DNA of 64,000 nt, from the NCBI GenBank assembly GCA_947652605.1, contig OX393577.1, positions 25,733,466-25,797,465 of the forward strand, in the 5' to 3' direction. Origin of the DNA: Elmis aenea (taxonomy: Eukaryota; Arthropoda; Insecta; Coleoptera; Elmidae). The position numbers and the translations under genes were made by a program. Below, one piece after another: positions 44,072 through 56,698 of this stretch. Every line of letters starts with the position of its first letter. Position 1 is the first letter of the stretch. The notes beneath the pieces are model-generated. The model was not told the DNA's origin and did not search any database. It was given only the letters and a program-made list of their open reading frames with translations.

Positions 44072-45493
44072 TCAAGTTGGACAAATGTAATGCCTAGGCC
44101 TAGAAGAACAAATGGGGTCTAAATTAGGCCCTGGATTACGTAATTGTTTTATTTAATAAGAAAAACATAACGGAGACTAACACGCATGCACCACTTTCGA
44201 CAAATTATGTTTCGTAACTGACCAGATGTACAGTTTTAAACAGTGGTTTTTTATTTTTAAAGCAATCTGTTAAACCAGATCTAGAATCATTTGTATATGA
44301 ATGAATAAAAACAGTTCAGATTTTTGTAAACGAATACATGTTATTTTAAGGATCTTCTTCATACGCTTCTTAAGCATTATTAGATATAAATATTTTATAT
44401 TTGAACAAATATTTCCATTTTAAGAATGTTTTCCAATTTTGATAATAATATGGCGCAAATCTAAAAAAAATGTTTTGGTTTTTTAATAATTATACGTAAT
44501 AAGGCGAAGCTGTTTTCATAAAGACGAAAAGTGGCTCGGTTTCACTTATCAGTGGATGTAACTAATTTTAGGAAGGAAACTACAAATTAAGCCCTAAGTT
44601 TAAAATAAAATAATAACAGGCTTTATCTTTACGTTGCGTCTTTCTTTCTCACGTAATTAAATGTATTGCGACACACGTCATATTAATTTCTTTAATATTA
44701 TCATATTTCCTTACATGTTAATTATGATGAAATATGTTATTCATTTAAGGCTGTTTTTCAACAAGTAATTTAAGGATATGCGTATTTAGTTTCAATAATA
44801 ATTAAAATACAGTGAGTTGAGATATCTTAATATTTTACGTAGCACTGAGAACATGCTGCCGAGGAAGACTGGACATGTTTTACCGCCGTGTTTATTTAGC
44901 GTTTGTTTTTATTCTTAAGATGATTTGATTGTTACCAACATTATATAACCAAGGTACGTTAGACTCGAGTACATAACGCAATTTAAAGAGCAATTAAAAA
45001 AAACATTTAACGGCACAAATAAAACAAACCAATTTTTTTTTTTTAATACTCACATTGTTTAGCTATCCATGTAACAAATATGTTAACTTTTATTACAGGT
45101 TTGTTCCAACAAGCAGTTTAAAACCGACCCTTGGAATGCAATAACTTGAGGTACCTATATTAGTTTTAGACATTAATCATAGTACGTGTTTTTTTAAAGA
45201 CAATTAAATTATCTACACGAAAATGTAAAAAATACAGGTTGCTTCTTATAAAAAAAATAAATTATTTGTGTTAAAAATTCAGCAAAATAGGACGAACAGT
45301 ACAACAATCTTTTGTAGAGTATTATTTTGAAAGTTCACCTACTCAAAAGGCACTATTAGAAGATTCTGAGTAAATTGCTCGAAAACGAATTGCTTACAGT
45401 GAATTCCTCGAATGTAAATTGCTCGTAGTACAAGCTGCTCGAAAAATCAATTGCTCGAAAAAATAATTAAAGTTATGAAGTAGGCTTTTTACA
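44072..45493 (-). other. Putative Netrin intron, no gene recognised
   Basis: Sequence between a hAT element and a Helitron. No exon-like frame or complete transposon was seen. Confidence 0.45.
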
Positions 45494-45838
45494 TCTATAT
45501 ATATAAAAATGAATGTATGTATGTTTGTATGGATGTTTGTCCTTTATGCATTCCTATACCATTCATCCGATCCTGACCAAATTTGGCACAGACAATCTAT
45601 AGGACCATGGAAAGAACATAGGCTATATGAGAATTCCCAAAAAAATCGTCCGGAAAAGATATTGAGGAAAACGTGCCAAAATCTTACACACAACATTTAA
45701 ATCGGGTCGTCTGGAGCGAGAATTTCGTCAAAATTTGACAATTTGTCAATTCGACGTAACGTTTAAACGCTCGAACCTTCTACGCGCAAGCCGGGATCTA
45801 GCGGTGAAGGAGCCCCGAAGGGGCTCCGGAATCGCTAG
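45494..45838 (+). mobile_element. Non-autonomous Helitron, 345 bp
   Basis: It begins TCTATATATATAAAAATGAA after an A and ends ATCGCTAG before a T, the A|TC...CTAG|T arrangement of Helitrons. A perfect 8-bp-stem hairpin (GGAGCCCC, loop GAA, GGGGCTCC, 45809-45827) lies seven bases before the terminal CTAG. There are no inverted ends and no target duplication, as expected. A 63-codon open frame inside has no Rep or helicase motif; an autonomous partner is not in the window. Confidence 0.92.
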
Positions 45839-45859
45839 TATTTAATATAAACTATTATA

Positions 45860-47342
45860 CAGGGTGATTGAAATTCGAGTTTAAGCATGGGGATCTCGCT
45901 TATTATAATAGCTAGAGTATAGGTTCAAATATGGCAAAGTTGCTAAATTTTGTGCTCAATAATAATCCAAAGAGAAATTGGAAATATCTCAAACGGTATC
46001 CGAGTAAATTAGGAAAAACTGGAAAATACGATATTTGAAAATCGTCTATAACTCCTTTGGAGTATTAAATATTTCAAATGTGTAAAAACATTGCCCAAGC
46101 AACTATTTAAGCAGAATCGGATGGTGGTCACAAATTTTTCCTAGATCGATTCGTTTTTGTTTTATGACAACCAACTTTATTTTTTCTTATGGGTGCAATT
46201 TTTGCTATTTACATAATCAAATAGCATTTATTTTTCTGAATTCATCGATATATCATACATGGTATTTTACTTCTTTATTCATTGTCAAATTTAATAAAAA
46301 GGGTTTTAAACGATAACCATTATAAATCAGGTAAGCCGGTCGTTGTAGTTTATGTTGTTTCCATGACAACCAATTAACAAACTAAAAGTTTTGAAAGCCT
46401 ATTACTTGTTAGATTAATAAATTTGAAAAAATGAACTTTAATAACGAAGAAAAACGCGATATTCTGCGAATTTTTTATTCATTGGATTGGATTTCTATAT
46501 TGTCCAGTCAATATGCAGAAACATATCCAGAAGGAAAACAACCCTCGCACACATCTTGTTGTACGTTGTACAGAAACTTTAGGATATATGGGGCTTTTGC
46601 AAAAAAAAACATTTTCATTACAAACAGATCTGGAAAAACACTATTTTTTTACGTTAAACAGAAACTTAAATAAATTTGTTTAAAGTATGTGATAAAGTAT
46701 AACAAAACTTAAAAGAACGGTATAAAAAATTAGCAGCACATCGTTTTTTTCTTTGTTATTAAAGTTCATTTTTACAAATTTATTAATCTGACAAGTAATA
46801 GGCTTTCAAAACTTTTAGTTTGCTAATATTTTGTTAATTGGTTGTCATGGAACAACATACACTACAATGACCGGCCTACCTGATTTATAGTTGTTATTGT
46901 TAAAAACGTATTTTTTCAAATTTTACAATGAAAGAAGAAGTAAAATACCATGCGTGATGGATTCAGAAAAATAAATGCTATTTGATTATGTAAATAGCAA
47001 AAATTGTCCCCATAAGAAAAAACAAAGTTGGTTGTCATAAAACAAAAATGAATCGATCTAGGAAAAATTTGTGACCACCATTCGATTCGGCTTAAAAAGG
47101 TGCTTGGGCAATGGTTTTACACATTTGTAATATTTCATACTCCAAAGGAGTTAAAGATGATTTTCAAAAATCGTATTTCCCGGTTTTTCCTAATTTTCTC
47201 AGATACCGTTTGAGATACTTCCAACTTCTCTTCGGATTATTAATGAGCACCAAATTTAGCAACTTTGCCAAATTTAAACCTATACTCTAGCTATTATAAT
47301 AAGCGAGATCCCCATGCTTAAACTCGAATTTCAATCACCCTG
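45860..47342. mobile_element. Foldback element of the CAGGGTG group, 1.48 kb
   Basis: TA flanks both ends (45858-45859 and 47343-47344). The arms start CAGGGTGATTGAAATTCGAG and pair for about 590 bp: 45860-46452 with 46743-47342. The spacer of about 290 bp carries most of a transposase helix-turn-helix (see 46431-46673). A more diverged foldback of the same family appears at 47853-48293. Confidence 0.9.
46431..46673 (+). pseudogene. Transposase N-terminal HTH fragment (DUF4817-like)
   Basis: The 80-residue frame begins MNFNNEEKRDILRIFYSLDW and continues LSSQYAETYPEGKQPSHTS, then LYRNFRIYGAF. The pattern EEK-x-DML-x-x-Y...A-x-x-YAE-x-YP-x-x-x-QPS...LY-x-x-YGSF is the DUF4817-type HTH found at the N-terminus of some insect mariner-like transposases. 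The start codon and first codons are in the left arm of the foldback, and their mirror image is in the right arm (about 46743-46775, minus strand). No catalytic domain follows. Confidence 0.72.
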
Positions 47343-47576
47343 TATATAAGAAAAAAAAATCCAAAAACAATAATAGTTTTTGCTGCGCTATTCATAAAAA
47401 ACAAAAAAATGTTCACTACAATTTATATTTAAAAAAATATATGTATTTTTTAAGTCTTAATGCATCAATATTATTTCATAACAAAGGTGGTGCTTATCTT
47501 TATACACCCAATTACTATTCGAGGAACTTAAGGAGTAATTAGAAAATTATAAACAGCGGGACATAAGATAAAAGTC

Positions 47577-47850
47577 GGTAAGCCATTAATATCTGGAACA
47601 TTCAAATATGGAATGTTCAAGTCTGGAAAATGCACCGATAGAATCATTCAAATCTTGAATCGTTCAACGCTGGAATCACTCAACGCAGGAATTATGCAAC
47701 GATGGAACCACGCAACACGGGAATCGCTCATCGCTGAAAAGCTCAAATCTGGAATCCAGAAATTAAGAATTTTTGCTGCCCTCTATATTACAACAACCAA
47801 AGTATAATATGATTACAGAACACTTTGTTTTATATTTTGTCTTAAATATT
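47577..47850 (+). repeat. Degenerate 16-bp minisatellite element, copy 1
   Basis: After GGTAAGCCATTAATATC, about ten units of 15-17 bp follow, such as TGGAATCACTCAACGC, AGGAATTATGCAACGA and TGGAACCACGCAACAC (consensus TGGAAT-NNN-[TG]CAA-NN-C). A linker then reads AATTAAGAATTTTTGCTG, then TATATTACAACA. The same array and linker occur at 56699-56970 and, inverted, around 57780-57955. The 64-codon open frame across it reflects the repeat, not a gene. Confidence 0.8.
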
Positions 47851-47852
47851 GT

Positions 47853-48293
47853 ACAGTGGGAGATAAAAACATCGTGTTAATGTATCTCAAGGGCTATGAA
47901 TTTGGACAAAGTTGCATAATTATAATGATTATTCAATTCCAAAGAGAAAGTAACTTATAAAAAAAAATTGTGACGAGGCAAGTTCAAATTATTTTTGAAT
48001 GAAAAACTATTCGAGTGATAAACTAATTTTTAGCTAACAATTATCATTAAGACTAAACACTAAAACTAAAAACTAAATGAAAATGACATTTGAAATAGTT
48101 TTTACTCCAAAGGAGTTATATATCTTAATTTTCTTGGATACCGTTTGAGATATTTCCAATTTCTCTTCGAATTATTAATGGGGACCAAGTTTTGCAACTT
48201 GTCCCAATTTAAACCTACACTCTAGCTATTATTATAATAATAATAATAAGCGAAATCTTCATGCTTAAACTTGAATTTCAAACACCCCGTATA
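47853..48293. mobile_element. Diverged foldback related to 45860-47342
   Basis: The left arm has TATCTCAAGGGCTATGAATT, then GGACAAAGTTGCAT and TCCAAAGAGAAAGTAAC. The right arm has CCAATTTCTCTTCGAATTAT and CCTACACTCTAGCTATTAT, and ends CTTGAATTTCAAACACCCCG, which matches the right arm of the larger element. An ATT/AAT microsatellite lies at 48225-48250. Confidence 0.6.
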
Positions 48294-49690
48294 AACGTTT
48301 ATATTTTCTGTAAGCTGAAAAATTATTGTTTAAAATAAAGTCATGGCTTATTATGGATTTAATATTAAAAATTTAATGTTTGCTTTATATCAGCATAATT
48401 TATCAAATTCTATTAAAAAATAATCTCCATAAGATTTTGTTCAATAACTGAAAATAAAAAACTGTTTATTTTACAATTGCGAAAATTTGATTTTTATCTG
48501 CAATAAAAAAACAAATTTGCTACAAGAAATCTAATAAGCCATAATTTTATCAAATTTTTGCTAACTGCCGTAGCTACCAAGATACCCCACAAATATTTCG
48601 AATTTGAATTACTGTAGTCTGTACATAGACAAATTATTTTGTAGATGTGTAAAATGTTTTTAAAACTACATCGACTTACTCTAGGAAAACAATAGCATCT
48701 CTTACTGTTTTGTTTTTCACAGTGAACACTCCATATTCACTAGTGTTCTTTTAAGCATGTAGCAATGTTTAAAAATTGTATACAGAGTTATTTCGCTTCA
48801 ATAATGATCAAGTCTAGAAAAATAAGATCACCATTTATGTGCCTTATTATTAAAGCAACTTGTTCTGCAACACCCATATCTATCAAGTAATGTTAGTGTT
48901 AATAAATGAATAAACATCACTTGACAGTTGTGACACCGACATCGATGCAATAACGCTTTTTTAACGTAAAACATATTCTTGTCGATGATAATGAGTAATT
49001 TTCCACAGACGTTAATCAGCAAAAAAAGCGAATGTATTAAACCTAAACGTATCTGTAATTTTAAAATATAATTGCCGTTTGGACTTGTTTCAGTAATGCA
49101 AGAGCTTCGTCTTTATAAAATGGTACGTGCGAGGGTTGTTGATTCAGGTGTTTTTATTACTGCTATTAAACTTCAAAGAGCAAGTAAAGTAAACATGAAA
49201 AGCATCACTAAATTACAAATATTTCTACGGTTATATAAAATAAATTTTTTGCCGAGAGAAAATTTATTTTATTGGCTCAGCAATTGCGAAAATAAAAGAC
49301 GAGCGTTATGTACCTTCGAGTATTTTCCTATATGCTCGTTATTTTCACAAAATAATAGGTATTAAAAATGTTTAATGTTCACCTTACGTGTTCTGTAAAA
49401 TTATGTATAATTTTTAAATAAAGTCTTCGATTTGCTTGAAAAAGCGTTATTTAAAATATTTAATTAGCTTTTTTTAATCTGTCTCTCTAACATCCTTTAC
49501 TCGGTCTATTGTTTTGAAAAACACGAACTAGAAGTACAGTAGTTTTATAAATATAAATTTATCAAAAGTTTTTCTCTAAGCTTGTTAAAGATGCAGTGGA
49601 TGTTTTAAGTCGTTCAAGAATACTGATGTTTATTTGTTATACCGTTTAACGTAATACAAAGAGTTCAATTAATTTCAAGTTTTCGTTTTT
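48294..49690 (-). other. Putative Netrin intron, no gene recognised
   Basis: Open frames at 48828-49022 (minus) and 49072-49365 (plus) have no recognised motif. Confidence 0.45.
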
Positions 49691-49698
49691 GTTATTAC

Positions 49699-49969
49699 CA
49701 GGGTTGGGGAGTCGGTAAAAAAAGTCGACTCCGACTCCTGATAATTTTAGTAGTTCGACTCCGAATCCGACTCCGACAAAATTAAATACTAAGACATGTT
49801 ATGGTGTGTAAAATAGGAAAAAAAAAAATATAAAAAAAATTATTTAAAATTAGAGTTTAAATTTTGCGGCAAAGCACCACCTCGGAGTCGGAGTCGGTAC
49901 ATTTTTTCCGACTCCGATTCCACTGACCAGAAATTCCTTCTAAACTCCGACTCCGACTCCACAGCCCTG
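49699..49969. mobile_element. hAT-type MITE, 271 bp, GACTCC-rich
   Basis: The 8-bp duplication GTTATTAC is perfect (49691-49698 and 49970-49977). The ends are CAGGGTTGGGGAGTCGG and CCGACTCCACAGCCCTG. GACTCC or GGAGTC hexamers recur about a dozen times in subterminal blocks on both sides of an A-rich centre. Confidence 0.9.
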
Positions 49970-49977
49970 GTTATTAC

Positions 49978-52900
49978 TCATAATAAAAATACAAGTTATT
50001 GCTATCGATGGATTCATTAGAAGATGCTCTATTAAAATAACCGCTTGTACCACCATAGTTCCATTTAAAAAAATTGACTTTTTATCAAAAAACCGATTCC
50101 TCAACCTTTAAAGCCGATTAAAGTAACCTAAATGTCAATTAAAATTTACAAAAACGTTTTTTGGACAATTGTTGACATAATAAAATCAATTATAAACCCT
50201 TAATAAAAAACTAAATATTGTTTCAAAAAAATTTTGAGGTTATAAAAATTAACCAAAATAGTGCAGTTCTATCCAAAATCGCTTTCTCTTTCCAAAAATG
50301 TAAAAATATACAGGGTGTTTCATTTAAAATAACAAAGTTGGGGTCATTTCCGGCGAAACCGGAAGTGAAACAAATGTGTGCATGTGCTAAAAAAGCCCGT
50401 TTTTTAGCACATATTATATGTCTAAAATATCATTTATCTAAAATCAATACTAAAGAAAAAAAGGGGGTTTACCACACTTCATTTACACCCGGTATAACGT
50501 AATTTAATATAAAAACATGTGTAATATAAAATTTCAGCAAATGTATTACAGCGAATCAAATGTATATTTCAGATAATATTTTTTCCGTGTGAATAGCATA
50601 ATTTGTCGTTAAATTTCTTATTTTTGTCGTGTATTTTTGTAGTTCGATATATCTATTGTTTGGTGTTATAAACTAATTTTGTAGAGAACTTTCCTATTTT
50701 TTTGTCGTGCTATATTTGTCGTTTAATACCTATACTTATTTTGTCGTGCCATCGTATGTTTTCTTATTATCTTATTATCTATGATGAATCTAATTTGTAC
50801 TCTACCCTCTTCGTCAGTAGCTTTCTTAAACTCCTAAGTACGTCTAGTTTTTATACAAATGTAATTCTTAATAGGTAATAAGATGAATGATTTTGAACTA
50901 AAAGTATTTTTGCTTTCGAAAATATTTGCAATACTTTCAATTTAAAATTTAGTACAAACATTTAAATTCAATTTCTTGCACTGTGTTTACACTGTAGGTA
51001 CACTTTTTACACTGCTATAAAAATTCATAAAGTTACAAAATAAATAAATGTTTTAGAATCTCATTTCTCATATAATTAGAAAATTTGCCGAATATAATTT
51101 AATTCATTTACGCATCTTATTTAATTGTAACTATTCTTTAAAGTATAGAAAATACCAAAGTTATAAAAATATTTTAATAAATACTACCAAGTTCTAAATA
51201 CTATAATACATAATAATAAATAAATATAACATTAGGGAAATATGCTGATCACGAGAACAAAGTATATCCTCATGTAATTGTTTTTATGAAAATTAATCAA
51301 GGTAATTTAAACAACACAGTAAGGTTATATTTAGTTAAAATGACTGCTGAGATATAATACGTAGTATACTACGCTTTCTTATAAGGAATAATCAACTGTA
51401 ATGATCATAACAAGTAAGTTTCACAATGCTTTTGTGATTGACTGATATGGTATTCGATTTAAATAATACATTGCCGGTCACCAATTTGTACATTTAATAT
51501 CAAAACAATTTGACAGTTCAATAAATATTGCGATTATGTAATTTTTTTTGTAGGTCTCCTACTTTATTTCTGATTTCCATCCAATTATGAAATAAAAATA
51601 TTAATAGATTGTTCAACAAAAGCATAAACATAAACGTGGCTAAGTGATATAATCGCTTAATCAATTGATGTTTTCAAAACTAGAATTTGTCACAAAATAT
51701 ACTAGACAAAACATTGGTGTGCTGTGGGAATACAAACACAGATAAAGGTTTCTTTTGTGCAAAACGTAAAAGGCAAAATTGAAAACACATAAAATCATTG
51801 TAGTTTGCTAATGTATTAATCATGTATGAGTTGTAAATATCGCGGCCTACTAGGTTTTATCGTAATTACTGTTATCAAACGCTCGTAACTGTTAAACTAT
51901 CGGACTTAAGTTCTATTTTCAAGAGTAATTTCGTAAATTTATGTCTTTTTACAAAACGGAAAGTCATATTCACAATCTTCTGAAACGTCATATTCAAAAC
52001 AGGAAATTTAATCAATTAAATTACGTTACTGTTAGTATAAATAAATAAAAAATTTGCCTGTGCAGTATCTAAAAAAAAGAGAATAAAAGGATAACACAGT
52101 ATGATAAAACAACTTAATAATACTGAAATAAAATAATCCCATTGAATTTAAATACATCATAAATAAGTAGCAAATAAAGAACATATACAGGTATACGCAA
52201 ATAAAATAGTAGGTAGCAAGTTTCATATAATTTTGTTGTATTTTTAAATATTTCTTGCATATTGTTTAAGATTCATCGTGCTAAATTTTTCAGTTCGTCT
52301 GTCTGACCGTAAAATGTTATGGGGAAGGAAGGACTACCTATAAGGATATACTAATAGGTTTTTTTCCGACAAGACTATGTAGATCCGATGAACGATCAGT
52401 GTATACGCAGTATCGATATCATGTTCCAGCACAGTCTCTAATAGTTCCTCGAACGGTTCATTGGCTGTTCCAGCAGTTATCGGATAAATTCATGAACTAG
52501 TTTTTGGACGGTAAAAACAGTACATGAACGAAGGCAAAAACTGTCGCTGGATTTTTACATAGCTGACGCATGTGCATGAATCAGTGAATTAGTACAAAAT
52601 GCATTGCTGGAACAATCCTTACGCAATACCAAAAGGCACACGAACGAAAATAAGAAAGGTTTTTTTAAATAAGTTGCTGTTGCCGCTGCACCAAACATGT
52701 CGAGGAAAAGTTTCAGTTTTTTTATACAATCCAACTTAATACATGTGATAAAAATGTTAAGAATATATTTTTATCATCTTCGTTGTGGCAGTTTTGAAGA
52801 ATAATGCACTATTCTAGAACAAATTAAAACTATGAATAATTGTTTTTTACATAAAAAAAAAGCATTAAATTGTAAATGTTTAATACATTTAATAATATAG

Positions 52901-54198
52901 TGCAGAATTATAATTATGTATATCAAAGTTAAATTAGTGTAATTAAATCAAACTGTAAGGAAAATTACATATTGAATAATTTATTCTTAGTTTATCTGCT
53001 CATTTGGGTCCTATTAATTACTTGTTTGTGAAACACGGTTAACGTTGTGATGTTGAATTTAAATCTTCCCTGAACTGTTAGTTAAAACAAAGGGATAGCG
53101 ACCCCTAATATGCAAGGGCTGCAGTACAAGCGTGCAACCCCGTTTTGATGCGTTAATTATTAACAGACTACAGATTATACTGAACGTGCAAACAATCAAT
53201 ATGATACTCTGTATTTAATACGGTTTTCCGAGCCTTTTGTAATTTGGAAAAAGTTCACCCGAAGATTTAAGGGGATAACCATTGTTTAATGTCAGAAAAA
53301 TATGTAAATTGCGAAGAATCAGTGAACGAAACGCTGGCAATTTCGCAAGGATGGGAAAACCGCCCCTTCCGTATGGAAAGCAAAGTAAGCAGGGGAAAAT
53401 TTTAATTGACTTTAAAGTTTGTGTAGGTACTATAATAAATAACTTTAATTTAATTACAAACTGCGTCTTTGAATAAAACAGATGGCAAACTTAACGAGAT
53501 TTAGACTGTAATAGATGAGTTTTCTTCAAATCAAGATGGCTCACACAGAAAATTAACACAGTTAACTGGTTACGTTCGCTAAAGCCTACCTTGGTGATAT
53601 ATCTGGAACATTGACCTTTACGATTTTATAAAATTTAATGGTCCGTAGCTTTCTTGTTTCCAGCATCGTAAACTTGCTAAGTTACTTTCAGCTACTTGCA
53701 AAAAATCTTGTTCTTTAGTTTGTCACTTTTTCTTGTGGAATTAAAACACACTTTATTGGTAGTTCATTTGCTTTAGTTCTCGTTTTAGTGCATTTCCGCC
53801 TGTCACCTTCTGCTTAGAGAATTATCTAAAGAAAAAAGAGTGTAATTGTTTGGTTGCAATTTCGTGCGTTTAATTAAAAACCCTTCATCTTATCTGTTAC
53901 GTTTTCTACATACATACTAATACTATTATTCCTTTATAGTTTCCCTAAATACATTGCTTCTTTAATATTAACACTTAAAAATTCAAGCTTTATTTCAAGG
54001 CTTAAAACATGATTTACATGATTGTAAGCTGGTACATCAACATCAATTACTTGATGCTAATAAACTTTTTAGAATATAAGCTCTACTTGGTGTTAGATTA
54101 TACAGGAAATAACTGGTTAAACCGATTTATCTATTAAGTTTAAGTTTATAGCATTGTATTTTACCGACTTTATAAATAGAAAACTAACTAACCACTAT
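49978..54198 (-). other. Putative Netrin intron, mostly unrecognised
   Basis: A repeat end of the CAGGGTGTTTC type lies at 50311 and continues to CCGGAAGTG (50359); it resembles 24644-24840. The stretch 52310-52700 is less AT-rich and repeats TGTTCCAGCA (52423, 52466, and inverted near 52604). Open frames at 50218-50502, 52032-52226 and 53282-53476 show no family motif. Nothing else was recognised. Confidence 0.4.
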
Positions 54199-54340
54199 TA
54201 AGATAGATCCAGAGAAAAGCCATTGAGACATATTACTAATTGTACATATACAACGAAGTACTACTTCAACCAGGAGCGGATCAACTCAGCGGACGACTGG
54301 TGCTGCTTGATTTGCGGAGAGCATTTAGGGGCGAAAACCA
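54199..54340 (+). other. Possible unrecognised exon, plus strand
   Basis: A frame open from about 54207 reads FNQERINSADDWCCLICGEH, then LGAKTM, ending at ATG|GTAATT, a possible splice donor. An AG at 54205-54206 could be an acceptor but has no pyrimidine tract. Another frame over the same bases is also open, which weakens the case. I know no family with this motif. Confidence 0.2.
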
Positions 54341-54689
54341 TGGTAATTTCCACAAAGTTAAAAACAAATTAGGAGACATCCTCGTCAGGTTTAAAACTGA
54401 TCTGAATGTAGATATACTTACGGCAAAATTATTGTTTTTATATAGTGCGCTGAAAACCGTGATATTCAGGGTTGCGCAAAATTATGGAAACAGACAAATA
54501 TCTAGAATACTATTGCAAACATAGCAATGAAATTTTGTATCACAGCGTTATGGTATTTTTCGATGAAGTCGTATTGCAACCTTAATATTTTCATCGAATC
54601 CGAAAACTACCATAACCCTCAAATACAATATTTCATTACTATAGGTATCTACTATATCTAGCTAAAACGCCCGTCAATTCTACCCAATA

Positions 54690-55086
54690 TAAACAAACCA
54701 TGGTAACCACCAAAATAAATCGTTTTCTATTGGAATATTTATTTATGGTGCATGTTTACTTATTTTATTTTTTACTCAAAAACTGTAGGATTTACGGGAA
54801 AAACTGAGGAATAAAAAAAGTTTTTAAACAAACGAAGCTTTTATAATTTCAAAATTTCCACCTACCAAAAAGTTCTGACAAAAAAAAAACAACAGGAGTC
54901 ACACTTTTCAGACCCCTGTGAAGATGGGTTGAAAATATTACTATGAGAAACCTTTTACCGCTCCCCTTTAGGGGGGTGTAACTCCGACAGTAGACGTCTA
55001 AGGAAAAAAATTATATAACCCCCCCCCTTAATTTTCGATAAGAAATCACCTCCCGAGTGTTTTGCAACACTTAAGAAACACCCTGT
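54690..55086. repeat. Half copy of the 26643-27883 foldback family
   Basis: GGTGCATGTTTACTTATTTT, then TTACTCAAAAACTGTAG, GGGGTGTAACTCCGACAG and CACCTCCCGAG correspond to the right arm of the foldback at 26643-27883. It ends ACACCCTG-TA with an intact terminus, which that copy has lost. A repeat containing ACAAATATCTAGAATACTAT (54497) also occurs at 28266 in variant form. Confidence 0.65.
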
Positions 55087-56698
55087 ATATCGTTCCGATA
55101 GTGCTTATTTAGTAATAATCAGAAAAGAAGTCGATAATTATTTGTCTGTCCACTTAATAGGTGCGCAAGCGAAAATATATTTACACGAGATAGTTTACAA
55201 CATCAGAAATTCTACGAACCAATTATGTTCTTCCGATTCGCTTCTGATTTGAATGCGAACAACAGTAAAAATACCATAAAAATTTTAAGGATTTAAAATG
55301 TAAATTTTTTAATACATCAAAAAAAAATTTATATTAACACTTTGTCATTACATGAAAGTGACGTTTTTAAGAATTGTCATTTGTTATTTAAAATCAGACT
55401 TTTTTATTCAGCTGGCGGTATGAGTAATTAACCCACCATAAAAATATAGCAGTTAAATGTCGTGATACTAAACTATAACGAATCAAAACAAATAACAAGA
55501 AATTTTCGGAAATAATAGCCGCATATATAAACGTCAGTCATATGAATAATAAAGTTATAAATGAAAGGTGATACAGTTAAGCCTTAATTAACCATTAGAA
55601 AGTCGTAAAACTTTGATGGCGGCTTAAGAATTCAATTTGCAATAAAGGTCTCATAAACGTCAGCGTGTTAATCTAGACTACGAAAGTCTTTTATGAAAGC
55701 TACTGGATTTCGTAGAATCTTTGGTATTTTTATTTTAATAAACTCGCACCACATGTGCTTTGATGTAACGTAAATGAAACTTCTTATTCAGTATTTTCAA
55801 CTGAAAACTCAGGTGTGCCTAGGTTGAACCAAAAACACCAGACTCCATTTCTTTCAACTCAAAGAGACGCGGTTTACATACGTCGATAATAAAATTGCAA
55901 TTTGCTACGGATCGTAAAAAATCAATCAAGGGAAAGCCGTTCAAAACTGCTGACTGACGAAAACGATTTATTAATATTCATAAAAATATGGAGTGCGCTG
56001 TAAGTTGCTCCTGCTGGAAATGTTATGTACATTCAGGTTAAGAAAAAAGATCGCCGTGTGTCTCAAATGCAAGTCATAAATAGATACGTCGTTCGCACAT
56101 GATTAGTTACTGACTATTATCATTAAAAACATCAATTTTAGTTTGTTGATGTAACTGGGGTACGCCAGATAAAATTATTTTGTCGCTGTCAAAAATATAA
56201 AGGTGGTATCAGAAGCTGGCATTTAAGGTGCCAATTGGACGGTAGTTACATAAATCTGAACGAATTAAAAATATTATAAATATTTTTAAATTTACAACTT
56301 TCTTAATTAAACTGTTGATGTAACTACATTTATGGTTAAATTATTTCATCTGCGTGATAAAACGCAAGAAACCTAATTTAACAGCGAGTATGAAAAAGAA
56401 AAAAAGTAATATTCTACGGTAGTTTTTGTATGGCTTTAACGTTTGATAATGTTAATTTAAAATGTATGTGCAAACATGTTTTAATTAGGATGTTTTAAAT
56501 TTAAATTACAGTCAACTACTCATATTTTCTAGATTTATTATCCTTAAAGAATAAGCTAAAAGAATAGAAATACTATCAGAATACGAAGATACCAATCAAG
56601 TAAGCAATTTCAAATTAGGTTTTATGTCAATTTTTTAAATCACCAATTTTAGATTGCGTAAATAATTGCTGTTACTAAAAAAAACATAAATTTCGGGG
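55087..56698 (-). other. Putative Netrin intron, nothing recognised
   Basis: AT-rich, no exon-like frame or transposon end recognised. Confidence 0.5.

Noticed and set aside
45809..45827. Hairpin followed by short tail, resembling a bacterial terminator
   Set aside because: Its position before CTAG makes it the Helitron 3' hairpin; the sequence is eukaryotic.
47613..47807. Open frames over the 16-bp minisatellite (also 57626-57925)
   Set aside because: A degenerate tandem repeat can stay open by chance. The corresponding segment at 56699 is frameshifted, so no protein is conserved.
53282..53476. Plus-strand frame with several basic residues and a possible donor
   Set aside because: No family motif, and two different frames are open over the same bases.
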